Assembly: GCA_964640055.1 (NCBI GenBank)
Contig: CAZXFH010000051.1
Span: forward strand, 1-18,975
Length of the DNA: 18,975 nt
DNA from: CAZXFH01 sp964640055
GTDB taxonomy: Bacteria; Fidelibacterota; UBA2242; JAFGTP01
Direction: 5' to 3'
In this document: in pieces, positions 7,313-14,577 of the stretch
Position numbering within the stretch: position 1 is the stretch's first letter
Layout of the letters: each line of letters starts with the position of its first letter
Notes under the pieces: model-generated
Seen by the model: the letters and a program-made list of their open reading frames with translations, nothing else
What the model was told of the DNA's origin: nothing
Database searches by the model: none
Translations under genes and position numbers: made by a program

Positions 7313-9079
7313 ATGCTGAAAAAAACCAAAACCTGTGGCGAATTAAGAAGCCGGCAGGCGGGCCAGACTGTGGTGCTGAACGGTTGGCTGAACCGGCGCC
7401 GGGATCATGGCGGGCTGATCTTTATCGATCTGCGCGATCGCTATGGCATGACCCAGATTGTTTTTGATCCGCATGCGGATCAGCAGGTTTTTCAGCAGGC
7501 GAAAAAATTGGGATTGGAGGATGTTTTGGCCGTCAAAGGCTTGGTTCGCAACAGACCGGAGGAGGCCCATAATCCTGAGATGGCGACCGGAACCGTGGAA
7601 GTCCTGGCCCGTGAGCTGGAGATTTTGAATGAGGCGCGCCCCTTGCCCTTTATGGTCACGGATCGCAGCAGCGCCCTGGAAGAATTAAGGCTGAAATATC
7701 GTTATCTGGAACTCAGGACCGCAGCATTGCAACGTACCCTGGGCCTGCGGCATCTGGCCGCTCAGCAAGTGCGGGAATATTATAAAAACGCAGACTTTTA
7801 TGAAATAGAGACACCCTTTCTGATGAAGAGCACACCCGAGGGCGCCCGCGATTATATTGTCCCCAGCCGGATCCATAAAGGCAAGTTTTATGCCCTGCCG
7901 CAATCACCCCAAACCTATAAGCAATTGCTCATGATCGCCGGCTTTGATAAGTATTTTCAACTGGTCAAATGTTTCCGGGATGAAGACCTGAGAGCCGACC
8001 GTCAGCCGGAATTCACCCAGATCGATGTGGAAATGTCCTTTGTGGAAGAAGAAGATATCATGCGGTCCACCGAAAAGATGCTCGGACATGTTTTTAACAC
8101 AACCGCGGGCGTCAATTTGGCACAACCCTTTGCCCGGCTCTCCTACCATGAAGCCCTGCAGCGCTATGGTACTGATAAACCGGACCTGCGCTACGGGTAT
8201 GAAATTCATAGTGTAAACGACCTGGTAGAAAAAACAGAGTTCAAGGTGTTTACCGGGATGGTAGCAAAGCAGGGCACGGTAGCCGGATTATGTGTGCCAC
8301 AGGGTGATAAATTTTCCCGTAAAGTGATTGATGATCTAACGGCAAAAGTGCGCAACTGGGGGGGTAAGGGCCTGGCCTACACCAAGGTAACCACAGCAGG
8401 TTTGGAAAAAGGGATAGCCAAATTTCTTGAGCCCATCGCCGACGAACTGATTGCTGAATTTGAGGCCACTCCGGAAGACATCCTGTTTTTTATTGCCGAT
8501 GAAACCCCGCGAACCTATCCCTTATTGGGACATCTGCGCATTGAATTGGCCAAGCTGTTGGATCTGATTCCAACAGGGGAGTATTTTAAACCGGTCTGGA
8601 TTACCCGTTTTCCGCTTCTGGAATGGGATGCCGATGAACAGCGCTATCTGGCGACCCATCACCCCTTTACCGCTGTTGATCCTGAGGATGAAAAACGCCT
8701 ACCCACGGAGCCGGAAAAGGTCTGTGCCCGGGCTTATGATATTGTCATTAACGGCTATGAGGTCGGGGGCGGAAGCATTCGTAACCACACCCTTGACCAG
8801 CAACTGCGTATGTTTAAGGCTTTGAATATCAGTGAGCAGGAAGCCCGCAACAAATTCGGTTTTCTGCTGGAAGCCCTGACTTATGGCGCTCCGCCCCACG
8901 GCGGTATTGCCCTGGGATTCGATCGGCTGGTGATGATCCTGGCCGGTGTTGAAAATATTCGCGATGTGATCGCTTTTCCCAAAACCACCAGCGCAGCCTC
9001 CCTCATGGACGGTTCACCCTCCCCGGTCAGCGCCGTACAGCTCAAAGAACTGGGCCTGACCCTGCGTAAAACTAAATAA
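7313..9079 (+). CDS. aspS: Aspartyl-tRNA synthetase (bacterial type)
   Basis: This is a class II synthetase that charges tRNA(Asp), and possibly tRNA(Asn). The 588-residue length and the GAD insertion domain (about 280-400) are those of bacterial-type AspRS. An OB-fold anticodon domain occupies 1 to about 110. Motif 2 is at 221-240 (FRDEDLRADRQPEFTQID) and motif 3 contains GFDR at 535-538. The anticodon-domain stretch RRRDHGG puts His32 at the position that is His in non-discriminating enzymes such as Pseudomonas AspRS and Leu in discriminating ones. A second position said to matter (Gly in Pseudomonas, within RPEG) is Glu84 here, so the reading is mixed. A ribosome site AAGGGAAG precedes the ATG. 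The patatin gene follows after 10 bp. Confidence 0.97.
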   Translation: MLKKTKTCGELRSRQAGQTVVLNGWLNRRRDHGGLIFIDLRDRYGMTQIVFDPHADQQVFQQAKKLGLEDVLAVKGLVRNRPEEAHNPEMATGTVEVLARELEILNEARPLPFMVTDRSSALEELRLKYRYLELRTAALQRTLGLRHLAAQQVREYYKNADFYEIETPFLMKSTPEGARDYIVPSRIHKGKFYALPQSPQTYKQLLMIAGFDKYFQLVKCFRDEDLRADRQPEFTQIDVEMSFVEEEDIMRSTEKMLGHVFNTTAGVNLAQPFARLSYHEALQRYGTDKPDLRYGYEIHSVNDLVEKTEFKVFTGMVAKQGTVAGLCVPQGDKFSRKVIDDLTAKVRNWGGKGLAYTKVTTAGLEKGIAKFLEPIADELIAEFEATPEDILFFIADETPRTYPLLGHLRIELAKLLDLIPTGEYFKPVWITRFPLLEWDADEQRYLATHHPFTAVDPEDEKRLPTEPEKVCARAYDIVINGYEVGGGSIRNHTLDQQLRMFKALNISEQEARNKFGFLLEALTYGAPPHGGIALGFDRLVMILAGVENIRDVIAFPKTTSAASLMDGSPSPVSAVQLKELGLTLRKTK

Positions 9080-9089
9080 CGGTAGGCAT

Positions 9090-10070
9090 ATGTTCGGAAA
9101 AAGGAAATCCAGAACACTGGGTCTGGCTCTGGGCGGAGGTTCCTCCCGCGGCTGGGCCCATATCGGCGTCATCAAGGCTTTAAGCGATGCTGATATCCGC
9201 GTTGATTATATTGCCGGCGTCAGTATTGGCGCCTTTGTGGGTGCCTTTTTCTGTGCTGGCAAATTAGCCCTCCTGGAAGAATATACCCGGCAGCTGAACT
9301 GGCGCTCGATCCTGACCTCCTTTGATCCTGTTTTCCCCAAATCGGGCTTGTTGGACGGTAAAAAACTGACCCAATTGATCTCCGATCAGAAAGATATGCA
9401 GTCCTTTGCTCAATTGGCGCATCCCTTGCGAATTGTGACGACTGATTTATTATCCGGTCGGGAGGTAGTCTTGAACAGTGGTAACTTAGCCGAAGCAGTC
9501 CGGGCCAGTGTGGCTGTTCCCGGTATCCTGACACCGGTCAAATACAACGATTGCTTACTGGTCGACGGTGCCCTGGTCAATCCGGTCCCGGTCAATATTG
9601 TCAAACAAATGGGAGCCGATTGTGTAATTGCCGTGGATCTGAATGTTAACCGCGCCAGTGAAAGAGCTGCCCGCCGTAAAAAGCAGACCCGCCGGGAAGC
9701 ACTGAAAGCATTTTTAATGGAAAGCAATAGTAGCAGCTCTGAAAAGCTCGGCTCCAATCAATTTATCAAGAAATTACAAAAATATTTTAAATCCACGGAT
9801 AGTGCGATTCGTGAAAGATTATTCCAATGGTTGAGCAGTGAAGAACCGCTTCCCAATATATTTGATATTTTCGGTACTTCCTTCAGCATTATGCAGGAAC
9901 GTATCGCGACCATTAATGCCTTGGTCAATCCGCCGGAACTGACTGTCAAACCACAACTGGGACATTTAAAATTTCTGGATTTTGATCAGGCGGAATCCAC
10001 CATCCGGGAGGGCTATGCCGCTACTGAACCCCATATCGCGGACATAAAAAAATTAATCGGTAAAAATTAA
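9090..10070 (+). CDS. Patatin-like phospholipase (RssA/NTE type)
   Basis: This is a predicted serine lipid acyl hydrolase with a Ser-Asp dyad. The oxyanion-hole loop GGGSSRG is at 15-21, the nucleophile Ser45 is in GVSIG (43-47), and Asp159 is in DGA (159-161). All are intact, so it should be catalytically competent. The catalytic domain covers about 8-190. It is followed by a basic stretch (RRKKQTRR) and about 110 residues of unassigned sequence. There is no signal peptide or membrane helix, so it is probably cytoplasmic or peripheral to the membrane. It starts 10 bp after aspS and is likely co-transcribed with it. A hairpin at 10096-10111 lies beyond its stop. Confidence 0.9.
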   Translation: MFGKRKSRTLGLALGGGSSRGWAHIGVIKALSDADIRVDYIAGVSIGAFVGAFFCAGKLALLEEYTRQLNWRSILTSFDPVFPKSGLLDGKKLTQLISDQKDMQSFAQLAHPLRIVTTDLLSGREVVLNSGNLAEAVRASVAVPGILTPVKYNDCLLVDGALVNPVPVNIVKQMGADCVIAVDLNVNRASERAARRKKQTRREALKAFLMESNSSSSEKLGSNQFIKKLQKYFKSTDSAIRERLFQWLSSEEPLPNIFDIFGTSFSIMQERIATINALVNPPELTVKPQLGHLKFLDFDQAESTIREGYAATEPHIADIKKLIGKN

Positions 10071-10095
10071 TTTAGCTTGGAATATTATTTATCTG

Positions 10096-10111
10096 ACCGG
10101 CAACTGCCGGT
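10096..10111. terminator. Possible terminator hairpin between convergent genes
   Basis: ACCGGC (96-101 of this block) pairs with GCCGGT across an AACT loop. It lies between the converging stop codons of the patatin and zinc-ribbon genes. No clear T-run follows on either strand, so a classical intrinsic terminator is not proven. Confidence 0.35.
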
Positions 10112-10121
10112 ATCAGGCTCC

Positions 10122-10334
10122 TCAGGTAAATCCACCCCTACCACAGCGCGCCCCACTACCTGAACCGGAGCCGGTGGCAGTGGAACTGCCGATCGATGGG
10201 ACTGACAGCTGGCGCTTGGCCTGCTTTTGGCCACATTCCGGACACTTGATCTCAGCATCGGATTGCTGGGATGAAAGCACTAGCTCTTCGAAAAGATGAC
10301 CACAATTTTGACAGCTATATTCATAAAGCGGCAT
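10122..10334 (-). CDS. FmdB-type zinc-ribbon protein
   Basis: This is a small putative regulatory zinc-ribbon protein (FmdB/CxxC_CxxC_SSSS family). Two CxxC knuckles (Cys8-Cys11 and Cys31-Cys34) would bind one zinc. The MPLYEY opening and the Ser/Gly-rich low-complexity tail are typical. At 70 residues the length is normal. The biochemical role of the family is unclear: it was named from a formamidase operon, but homologues are widespread. The ATG at 10334 has AGGGG eight bases upstream. The tail also contains an isolated Cys64. Confidence 0.88.
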   Translation of the reverse strand: MPLYEYSCQNCGHLFEELVLSSQQSDAEIKCPECGQKQAKRQLSVPSIGSSTATGSGSGSGARCGRGGFT

Positions 10335-10458
10335 ACATTATCCCCTGTACTTACAGCACTACACCTAGTTGGATACAACCGCAGAAAAGCGGTTACAATA
10401 TGATTTTATTAGCCGGCTTAATACCGCCTTTAAGGCTGTAGGCCTGTAAAAGCGCAGT

Positions 10459-10671
10459 TTATTTTTTTTCGGTCGGGGGGGGCGTGGCGGCTTTTTCCTC
10501 TTTTTTCTCTTTTGAACTGATTTTAGCGATCAGATCGGTGGCTTTTTCGGGATAAACAATGGCAAAAAGACCACACAGGATGGCGAGAACACCGACCACA
10601 GTAATAAACCATTTCGGCAGAATTAACAATAATAAACCGATAATGAGTACAATAACACCTAAATTGCGCAT
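10459..10671 (-). CDS. Small two-helix membrane protein
   Basis: This 70-residue protein has no family I recognise. Two hydrophobic stretches (about 3-20 and 23-41, separated by Pro21-Lys-Trp) suggest a helical hairpin in the membrane. A cytoplasmic-type tail rich in Lys, Glu and Ala ends in TPPPTEKK. I chose the ATG at 10671 because AGAGG lies five bases upstream; a GTG two codons earlier would overlap that ribosome site. It is on the same strand as the FmdB-like gene, about 124 bp upstream of it, and a small hairpin (AACCGC/GCGGTT, 10377-10394) lies between them. Confidence 0.7.
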   Translation of the reverse strand: MRNLGVIVLIIGLLLLILPKWFITVVGVLAILCGLFAIVYPEKATDLIAKISSKEKKEEKAATPPPTEKK

Positions 10672-10801
10672 GGTCACCTCTTTTAATTAACTTTTCAAAA
10701 ATAACTTACTATAAAAAATATAGAATATTAATTTATAAGTGTCAATGAATCAGTATCATTATTATCAAAAATTAACAAAATATTTAATCCCGGAATTCAG
10801 A

Positions 10802-10830
10802 TTGCATTTGAATTGAGCAGCTTCTATATT
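10802..10830 (+). promoter_or_regulatory. Candidate sigma70-type promoter for the OMP gene
   Basis: TTGCAT (10802-10807) and TATATT (10825-10830) are separated by exactly 17 bp, inside a very AT-rich stretch and 24 bp before the ATG at 10855. The match to the -35/-10 consensus is reasonable but unproven. If the organism uses Bacteroidota-type promoters, this may be coincidence. Confidence 0.4.
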
Positions 10831-10854
10831 CAAAATCGTAAACAATGGTGAATT

Positions 10855-11619
10855 ATGAAAAAAAATAGTCTTGTTTTGATTTGTCTGAGCCTCTTATGGG
10901 CCAGTTTTCTGCCGGCCCAGGAGCAGTCCGTGTATCCGCAACCCACCAAACTGGTGACCGTACCCACGGCCGGTATTATTCCCCGTGGCGCCTATGCCAT
11001 AGAAGTCAATTTGTTTCATGATGGCGGACTGACTGCCGCGGTCTCCGCCGGCATTTCTCAACGCTTTATGTTTGGCGTCTCCTATGGTGGCTCCCGTATT
11101 ATCGGCGACCAAGCCATTCAGTGGAATCGGCAGCCGGGGGCCGAGGTCAAGTACCGGTTTATCGATGAAACCGGTAAAATGCCGGCCATTCTGCTAGGCT
11201 TCACCTCCCGTGGCTATGGCACCTATCTCGACAGCCTCAAGCGCTATGAAGTCAAAGCCAAGGGCTTTTACGTCGTGGCCAGTAAGAATTTCCGGTTTTT
11301 GGGGAATTTCGGTTTGCACGGCGGCGTGAACTACAATCCGCTGGAAAAAGAGGATGGGGACCGCGATCCCTCTTTCTTTGTGGGGCTGGACAAGGATATT
11401 AATTCTGAAATCTCGATCGTGGCCGAATATGATGCCGCCTTGAATGATAACGACACCAATCAACTCTCACTGGGGCGTGGCTATCTGAATGCCGGCCTGC
11501 GCTGGACTATGGTATCCGGTTTCCATCTGGAGGTGGATTTTAATAATATTTTACTGAATAAGCAGGGCGTGGATTATTTCAGCCGCGAACTAAAAGTAAC
11601 CTTTATTGAATTTTTCTAA
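10855..11619 (+). CDS. Exported outer-membrane beta-barrel-like protein
   Basis: This 254-residue protein has a signal peptide (1-21, Lys-Lys start, hydrophobic core, LPA before Gln22). The rest reads as alternating polar/apolar strands with aromatic ends (FMFGVSYG, GFYVVASKNF, LNAGLRWTM, FHLEVDFNN) and finishes in EFF, the C-terminal Phe typical of Bam-inserted barrels. The opening motif PTAGIIPRGAYAIEVNLFHDGGL is shared with uncharacterised barrel proteins of FCB bacteria. The strand count suggests a small to medium barrel. Function is unknown; a pore or structural role is guesswork. A candidate promoter lies just upstream and the spacer to the next gene is about 176 bp. Confidence 0.75.
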   Translation: MKKNSLVLICLSLLWASFLPAQEQSVYPQPTKLVTVPTAGIIPRGAYAIEVNLFHDGGLTAAVSAGISQRFMFGVSYGGSRIIGDQAIQWNRQPGAEVKYRFIDETGKMPAILLGFTSRGYGTYLDSLKRYEVKAKGFYVVASKNFRFLGNFGLHGGVNYNPLEKEDGDRDPSFFVGLDKDINSEISIVAEYDAALNDNDTNQLSLGRGYLNAGLRWTMVSGFHLEVDFNNILLNKQGVDYFSRELKVTFIEFF

Positions 11620-11660
11620 CCCTCCGGCCAGCCTTGGTATGATGTAATATCCGGATTGTC

Positions 11661-11672
11661 GTAACCGGTTAC
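11661..11672. promoter_or_regulatory. Perfect 12-bp palindrome upstream of the TPR gene
   Basis: GTAACCGGTTAC is a perfect palindrome located about 124 bp before the TPR gene start. It could be an operator for a dimeric regulator. Nothing else supports this, and palindromes of this length occur by chance. Confidence 0.2.
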
Positions 11673-11771
11673 TTTATTGAATATTCCGGGATTTTATGCC
11701 AAAAAGAAAACAAGCCATTATGATCCAGAAGAGCCGGTTCAGGCTATTCTGCGGTCAGATATTGAGTAACT

Positions 11772-11777
11772 TATAAT
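11772..11777 (+). promoter_or_regulatory. Candidate -10 box for the TPR gene
   Basis: An exact TATAAT lies 18 bp before the ATG at 11796. No good -35 hexamer is visible 16-18 bp upstream, so this is a weak call. Confidence 0.25.
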
Positions 11778-11795
11778 TTTATGGGGGAGGTTGAA

Positions 11796-12572
11796 ATGAT
11801 ATTTTTAAAACGCATGGTTAGTCTGCTTTTGGTCGCTGTATTTTTCTGCGGAGCCTGGGCTGTGGCTCAGCCGGCGGTTAAGGTCGCGGAACTGCTCCGC
11901 AAAGCCGATCAGCACGATGATAATAAACAATATGAACAGTCTATGGAAGTCTTACAACAGGCGGAAGAACTGGATCCCGATAATCCGCAGGTACTCTGGC
12001 GCCTGGCCCGTAATTATTTTCAGTTTGCCGATCAGCAGCCTCAGAATATGGCGGTCCAGAAGGAGAATCTCTATCCCGGCTTTGAGTATGCTAAGCGCTG
12101 TGTGGAACTGGCACCGGAAGTGGCCGGCGGACATCAGTATTATGCTATTTTGATCGGCCGGATCGGTGAGATCGAAGGCACCAAACAAAAGATTAAAAAT
12201 TCTTATGCGGTTAAGGAACACACCCTGAAAGCCATTTCATTGGATCCGGATAACGATTCCAATTACCATGTTATGGGTCGCTGGCATTTTGCTCTGGCCG
12301 ATCTGAGCTGGATCGAACGTCAGGTAGCCAGTGTGATCTATGCTACCCCGCCCAAGGCCTCCTTTGAGGAAGCCGCCCAGTTTTTCAAGAAAGCCCATCA
12401 ACTGAATTCCAATGATATCCGTCATCTGCTCTGGCTGGGAAAAACCTATATCGAGCTGGACCGGGAAGCACAGGCCCGTCAGTATCTGGATAAAGCCCTG
12501 CAATGTGAAATAACCTCTGATTCCGATAAAGTCATGCATCAGGAAGCCCAGGAATTGTTGGCTGACCTGTAA
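11796..12572 (+). CDS. Exported TPR protein resembling the RMDN family
   Basis: This is a 258-residue periplasmic or secreted helical-repeat protein. A signal peptide (1-24, ending AVA before Gln25) is followed by TPR-like units (about 30-62 and 95-155). The C-terminal half (about 108-258) closely recalls the eukaryotic regulator of microtubule dynamics proteins (RMDN1-3). The shared landmarks are IGEIEGTKQKIKNSYAVKEH (123-142), MGRWHFALADLSW (160-172), ATPP (183-186) with a following FEEA, and LGKTYIEL (214-221). The signal peptide argues against a cytoplasmic cytoskeletal role here; it is probably a protein-protein scaffold. I chose the ATG at 11796 because GGGAGG lies five bases upstream; an in-frame ATG at 11781 sits on that ribosome site. 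Confidence 0.85.
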   Translation: MIFLKRMVSLLLVAVFFCGAWAVAQPAVKVAELLRKADQHDDNKQYEQSMEVLQQAEELDPDNPQVLWRLARNYFQFADQQPQNMAVQKENLYPGFEYAKRCVELAPEVAGGHQYYAILIGRIGEIEGTKQKIKNSYAVKEHTLKAISLDPDNDSNYHVMGRWHFALADLSWIERQVASVIYATPPKASFEEAAQFFKKAHQLNSNDIRHLLWLGKTYIELDREAQARQYLDKALQCEITSDSDKVMHQEAQELLADL

Positions 12573-12596
12573 AACCGGAGCCTTGCAGGTTTTAAC

Positions 12597-12731
12597 ATGC
12601 AAAAGGTTAAGCTATTCTTCAAAATAACAGGTATTATTGCTTTTCTGGCATTTTTGGTTTTTGGCATCCTGATTTTCCGGATCCGCCATCGACCGGCGGA
12701 AACTGACTCCCGAGAATCGGATAACGACTGA
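12597..12731 (+). CDS. Possible 44-residue single-helix membrane protein
   Basis: A short frame starts 24 bp after the TPR gene on the same strand. It has a basic N-terminus, one strongly hydrophobic helix (about 10-27, ITGIIAFLAFLVFGILIF), then RIRHRP and an acidic tail ending ESDND. The topology would follow the positive-inside rule poorly, because both flanks are basic. No strong ribosome site precedes the ATG. It overlaps antisense with another open frame (12634-12850), so at most one is likely to be real. Confidence 0.4.
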   Translation: MQKVKLFFKITGIIAFLAFLVFGILIFRIRHRPAETDSRESDND

Positions 12732-12850
12732 GCAGAATCCCGGATATTACAATTCCGATAGAAATAAAAATAGCCGAAAAATATAAATAATAAATATGGG
12801 CGCCCTTTACCTGTAACGCTTGCCCGACGCAGGCGATCCTGCCTGCCCGC
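12634..12850 (-). CDS. Possible C-terminal fragment of a membrane protein, cut by the gap
   Basis: A minus-strand frame enters from the scaffold gap and ends at TAA (complement of 12634-12636), giving 71 residues. It contains a strong membrane-type stretch (IYYLYFSAIFISIGIVISG) followed by RYPILG. Codon choice over this part resembles neighbouring genes, but the tail after FPPVD is low in character and the first part overlaps a GC-rich hairpin repeat. If real, it would be the next gene of the minus-strand operon after the TrpF-like/Smr gene. No start is visible. Confidence 0.3.
12829..12846. repeat. GC-rich hairpin at the gap edge
   Basis: GCAGGC (12829-12834) pairs with GCCTGC (12841-12846) across GATCCT. 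TGCCCG occurs on both sides. A repeat at this spot is a likely reason for the assembly break that follows four bases later. Confidence 0.5.
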
Positions 12851-12950
12851 NNNNNNNNNNNNNNNNNNNNNNNNNNNNNNNNNNNNNNNNNNNNNNNNNN
12901 NNNNNNNNNNNNNNNNNNNNNNNNNNNNNNNNNNNNNNNNNNNNNNNNNN
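12851..12950. other. Scaffold gap (100 Ns)
   Basis: Exactly 100 undetermined bases, the conventional placeholder for a gap of unknown size. The stop codon of the TrpF-like/Smr gene, and possibly other genes, are hidden here. Any open frame read through it joins unrelated sequences. Confidence 0.99.
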
Positions 12951-13903
12951 TTTAATTCCACTAGCGTGGCGCCCCAGCCGCCGGCTTGTTGTCCTGCCAG
13001 TCGGAAGTGCGCCACTTGGGGTAGACGCTTAAGTGTCTGATGGACGATGGTACGCAGGGTACCGCGGCCCTTGCCATGGATAATGCGAATTTGGTAGATG
13101 TTTTTTGTTAAACAGGCTTGGATATAATCCGGGATGAGTTGCTTGACCTCGGCCGGTGGAAAAGTATGCAGGTCAAGGACCCCGTCAATGGGCATGGTAA
13201 CCGCCTCCGGAGAATAAATCTCGCCAAAACCCTTACGTGCCCGGGAAACAAATTGCAGGATCTTTTGCGGGTCCTTACGTCCGGCTGTGTCTTCCACACC
13301 GGTATGCGCATCCACGCCGGCTGGCCGGACCTGATGGATGGCCTGATATACGTTTTGAGGGGTTAGTCCTCCCGCCAGAATTAAAGGCTTTGGCGAAAGT
13401 TCCGTCAGCTCCCGGCTGCGTTGCCAGTCATGGGATTTGCCTGTGGCACCACTGGCGCCGGTTTGCGGGTCGTAGCTATCGGTGATGAAGTAATCGACCA
13501 GAGGGTGAAAATCCCGGATCTGCTGTTTTAAAGCGGCCTGGTTACCGGGTCGCACGATCAAACTCTTGACAATTCTCAGTTGCGGAAGGCGTTGCTTCAG
13601 CGCATTTAATTCCGACGATGATATGGTCCCGTGTAACTGCACCAGATCCGGAGCTAGTTTGTGACAGAGCTGCTCGATCTCCTTGGCAGTATCCAGATAG
13701 GTGATCAGCACACTCTGATGGGGAGCCTTGATCTTGCGCATAATCCGGGCCGCCTGTTTATCCTCAATATCCTCCCGGTGCACAGGCAAGCGCAGGGGAA
13801 AGCCTAACCAATCCACTCCGCAACGCATGAGCAGATACGCCTCTTGTCGGTTACGGATGCCGGCAATTTGAATGACAGGGGCGTCGGTGAAGTGCGAGCT
13901 CAT
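12951..13903 (-). CDS. TrpF-like TIM barrel fused to an Smr domain (3' end in gap)
   Basis: 317 residues are visible. Residues 1 to about 226 follow the phosphoribosylanthranilate isomerase (TrpF) barrel: QLHG at 89-92, Asp142 in ITDSYDP at the general-acid position, the phosphate-loop-like LILAGGLTPQNV (174-185), and GVDAHTGVE (196-204). The opening motif reads QIAGI, so the catalytic Cys of KICGI is Ala14; true TrpF activity is doubtful. Residues 241-317 form an Smr (MutS2 C-terminal) domain: LDLHT (243-247), HGKGRG (276-281) and GGWGATLVEL at the end. These match the normal end of the domain, so the stop probably lies just inside the gap. The ATG overlaps the upstream pseudouridine synthase stop by 4 bp (ATGA), with GAGGAG just ahead. 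No other trp gene is present. Confidence 0.85.
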
Positions 13904-14577
13904 TGCTCCTCACGAAAATTTGCAGGCCAAAAGGGAGCCGGATCGGCGATAAAAGTCAGGCGCTCCTTTTTAATGGGATGCGTGATGGTCAGGGAACGGG
14001 CATGCAGCGCAATCGCACGCTGGGGAAACTTTAGGGACGATCCATAGCGGAAATCACCCAGCAGGGGATGACCCCGGTGGGCAAATTGGATGCGGATCTG
14101 ATGGTGGCGTCCGGTCAGCAATTCCACTCCTACCCAGGAAATATTATCTTTGAATTTCAGCCGTTTGAAATGCAATTCAGCATATTTACCCCGGGATCGG
14201 TTGGATGTAATGTGACTGGTGGGGCCGTTACGGGTGATATAATCAATCAACTGTTCCTGCCGCGGAACCTGACCGCTTACCAGGGCCCAGTAATACTTCC
14301 TGGGAGAATGCTGCTGAAACTGACGGTTCAGTCGCCGGGCTGCCTTGGAAGTACGCGCAAAGAGGATCACTCCCGAAGCCGGCCGGTCAATACGCTGCAC
14401 AATCCCCAAATAGACCCGCCCCGGTTTGTGGTACTTGCCTTTGATATATTCTTTGGCGGTCTCTGCCAGGGTGGTGTCGCCCGTGCAGTCGCCTTGTACC
14501 AGTAAACCAGCCGGTTTGTTGACCACCAACAGATGATTATCCTCGTAAAGTACGTTGAGCCTGGCCGGGTCAGACAT
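13900..14577 (-). CDS. RluA-family RNA pseudouridine synthase
   Basis: This is a predicted enzyme that isomerises uridine to pseudouridine in rRNA or tRNA. The 225-residue protein consists of the catalytic domain only, without an N-terminal S4 domain. The catalytic motif, HRLDRPTSG in typical members, reads QRIDRPASG (61-69); catalytic Asp64 is kept. The KPAGLLV segment (21-27) and the C-terminal LTGRHHQIRIQFAHRGHPLLGD motif are well preserved. The substrate cannot be named from sequence. Its ATG overlaps the response-regulator stop (TAATG) with GAGG upstream, and its own stop overlaps the next gene by 4 bp. It therefore sits between a two-component system and the TrpF-like/Smr gene. Confidence 0.9.
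   Translation of the reverse strand: MSDPARLNVLYEDNHLLVVNKPAGLLVQGDCTGDTTLAETAKEYIKGKYHKPGRVYLGIVQRIDRPASGVILFARTSKAARRLNRQFQQHSPRKYYWALVSGQVPRQEQLIDYITRNGPTSHITSNRSRGKYAELHFKRLKFKDNISWVGVELLTGRHHQIRIQFAHRGHPLLGDFRYGSSLKFPQRAIALHARSLTITHPIKKERLTFIADPAPFWPANFREEQ

Noticed and set aside
11697..11777. 26-codon frame upstream of the TPR gene
   Set aside because: No ribosome site, and it runs into the candidate -10 region.
12539..13903. Single 454-residue minus-strand protein across the gap
   Set aside because: The Ns join two unrelated stretches. The Smr domain ends at the gap, and the sequence beyond it in that frame is the antisense of other frames and has no protein character.
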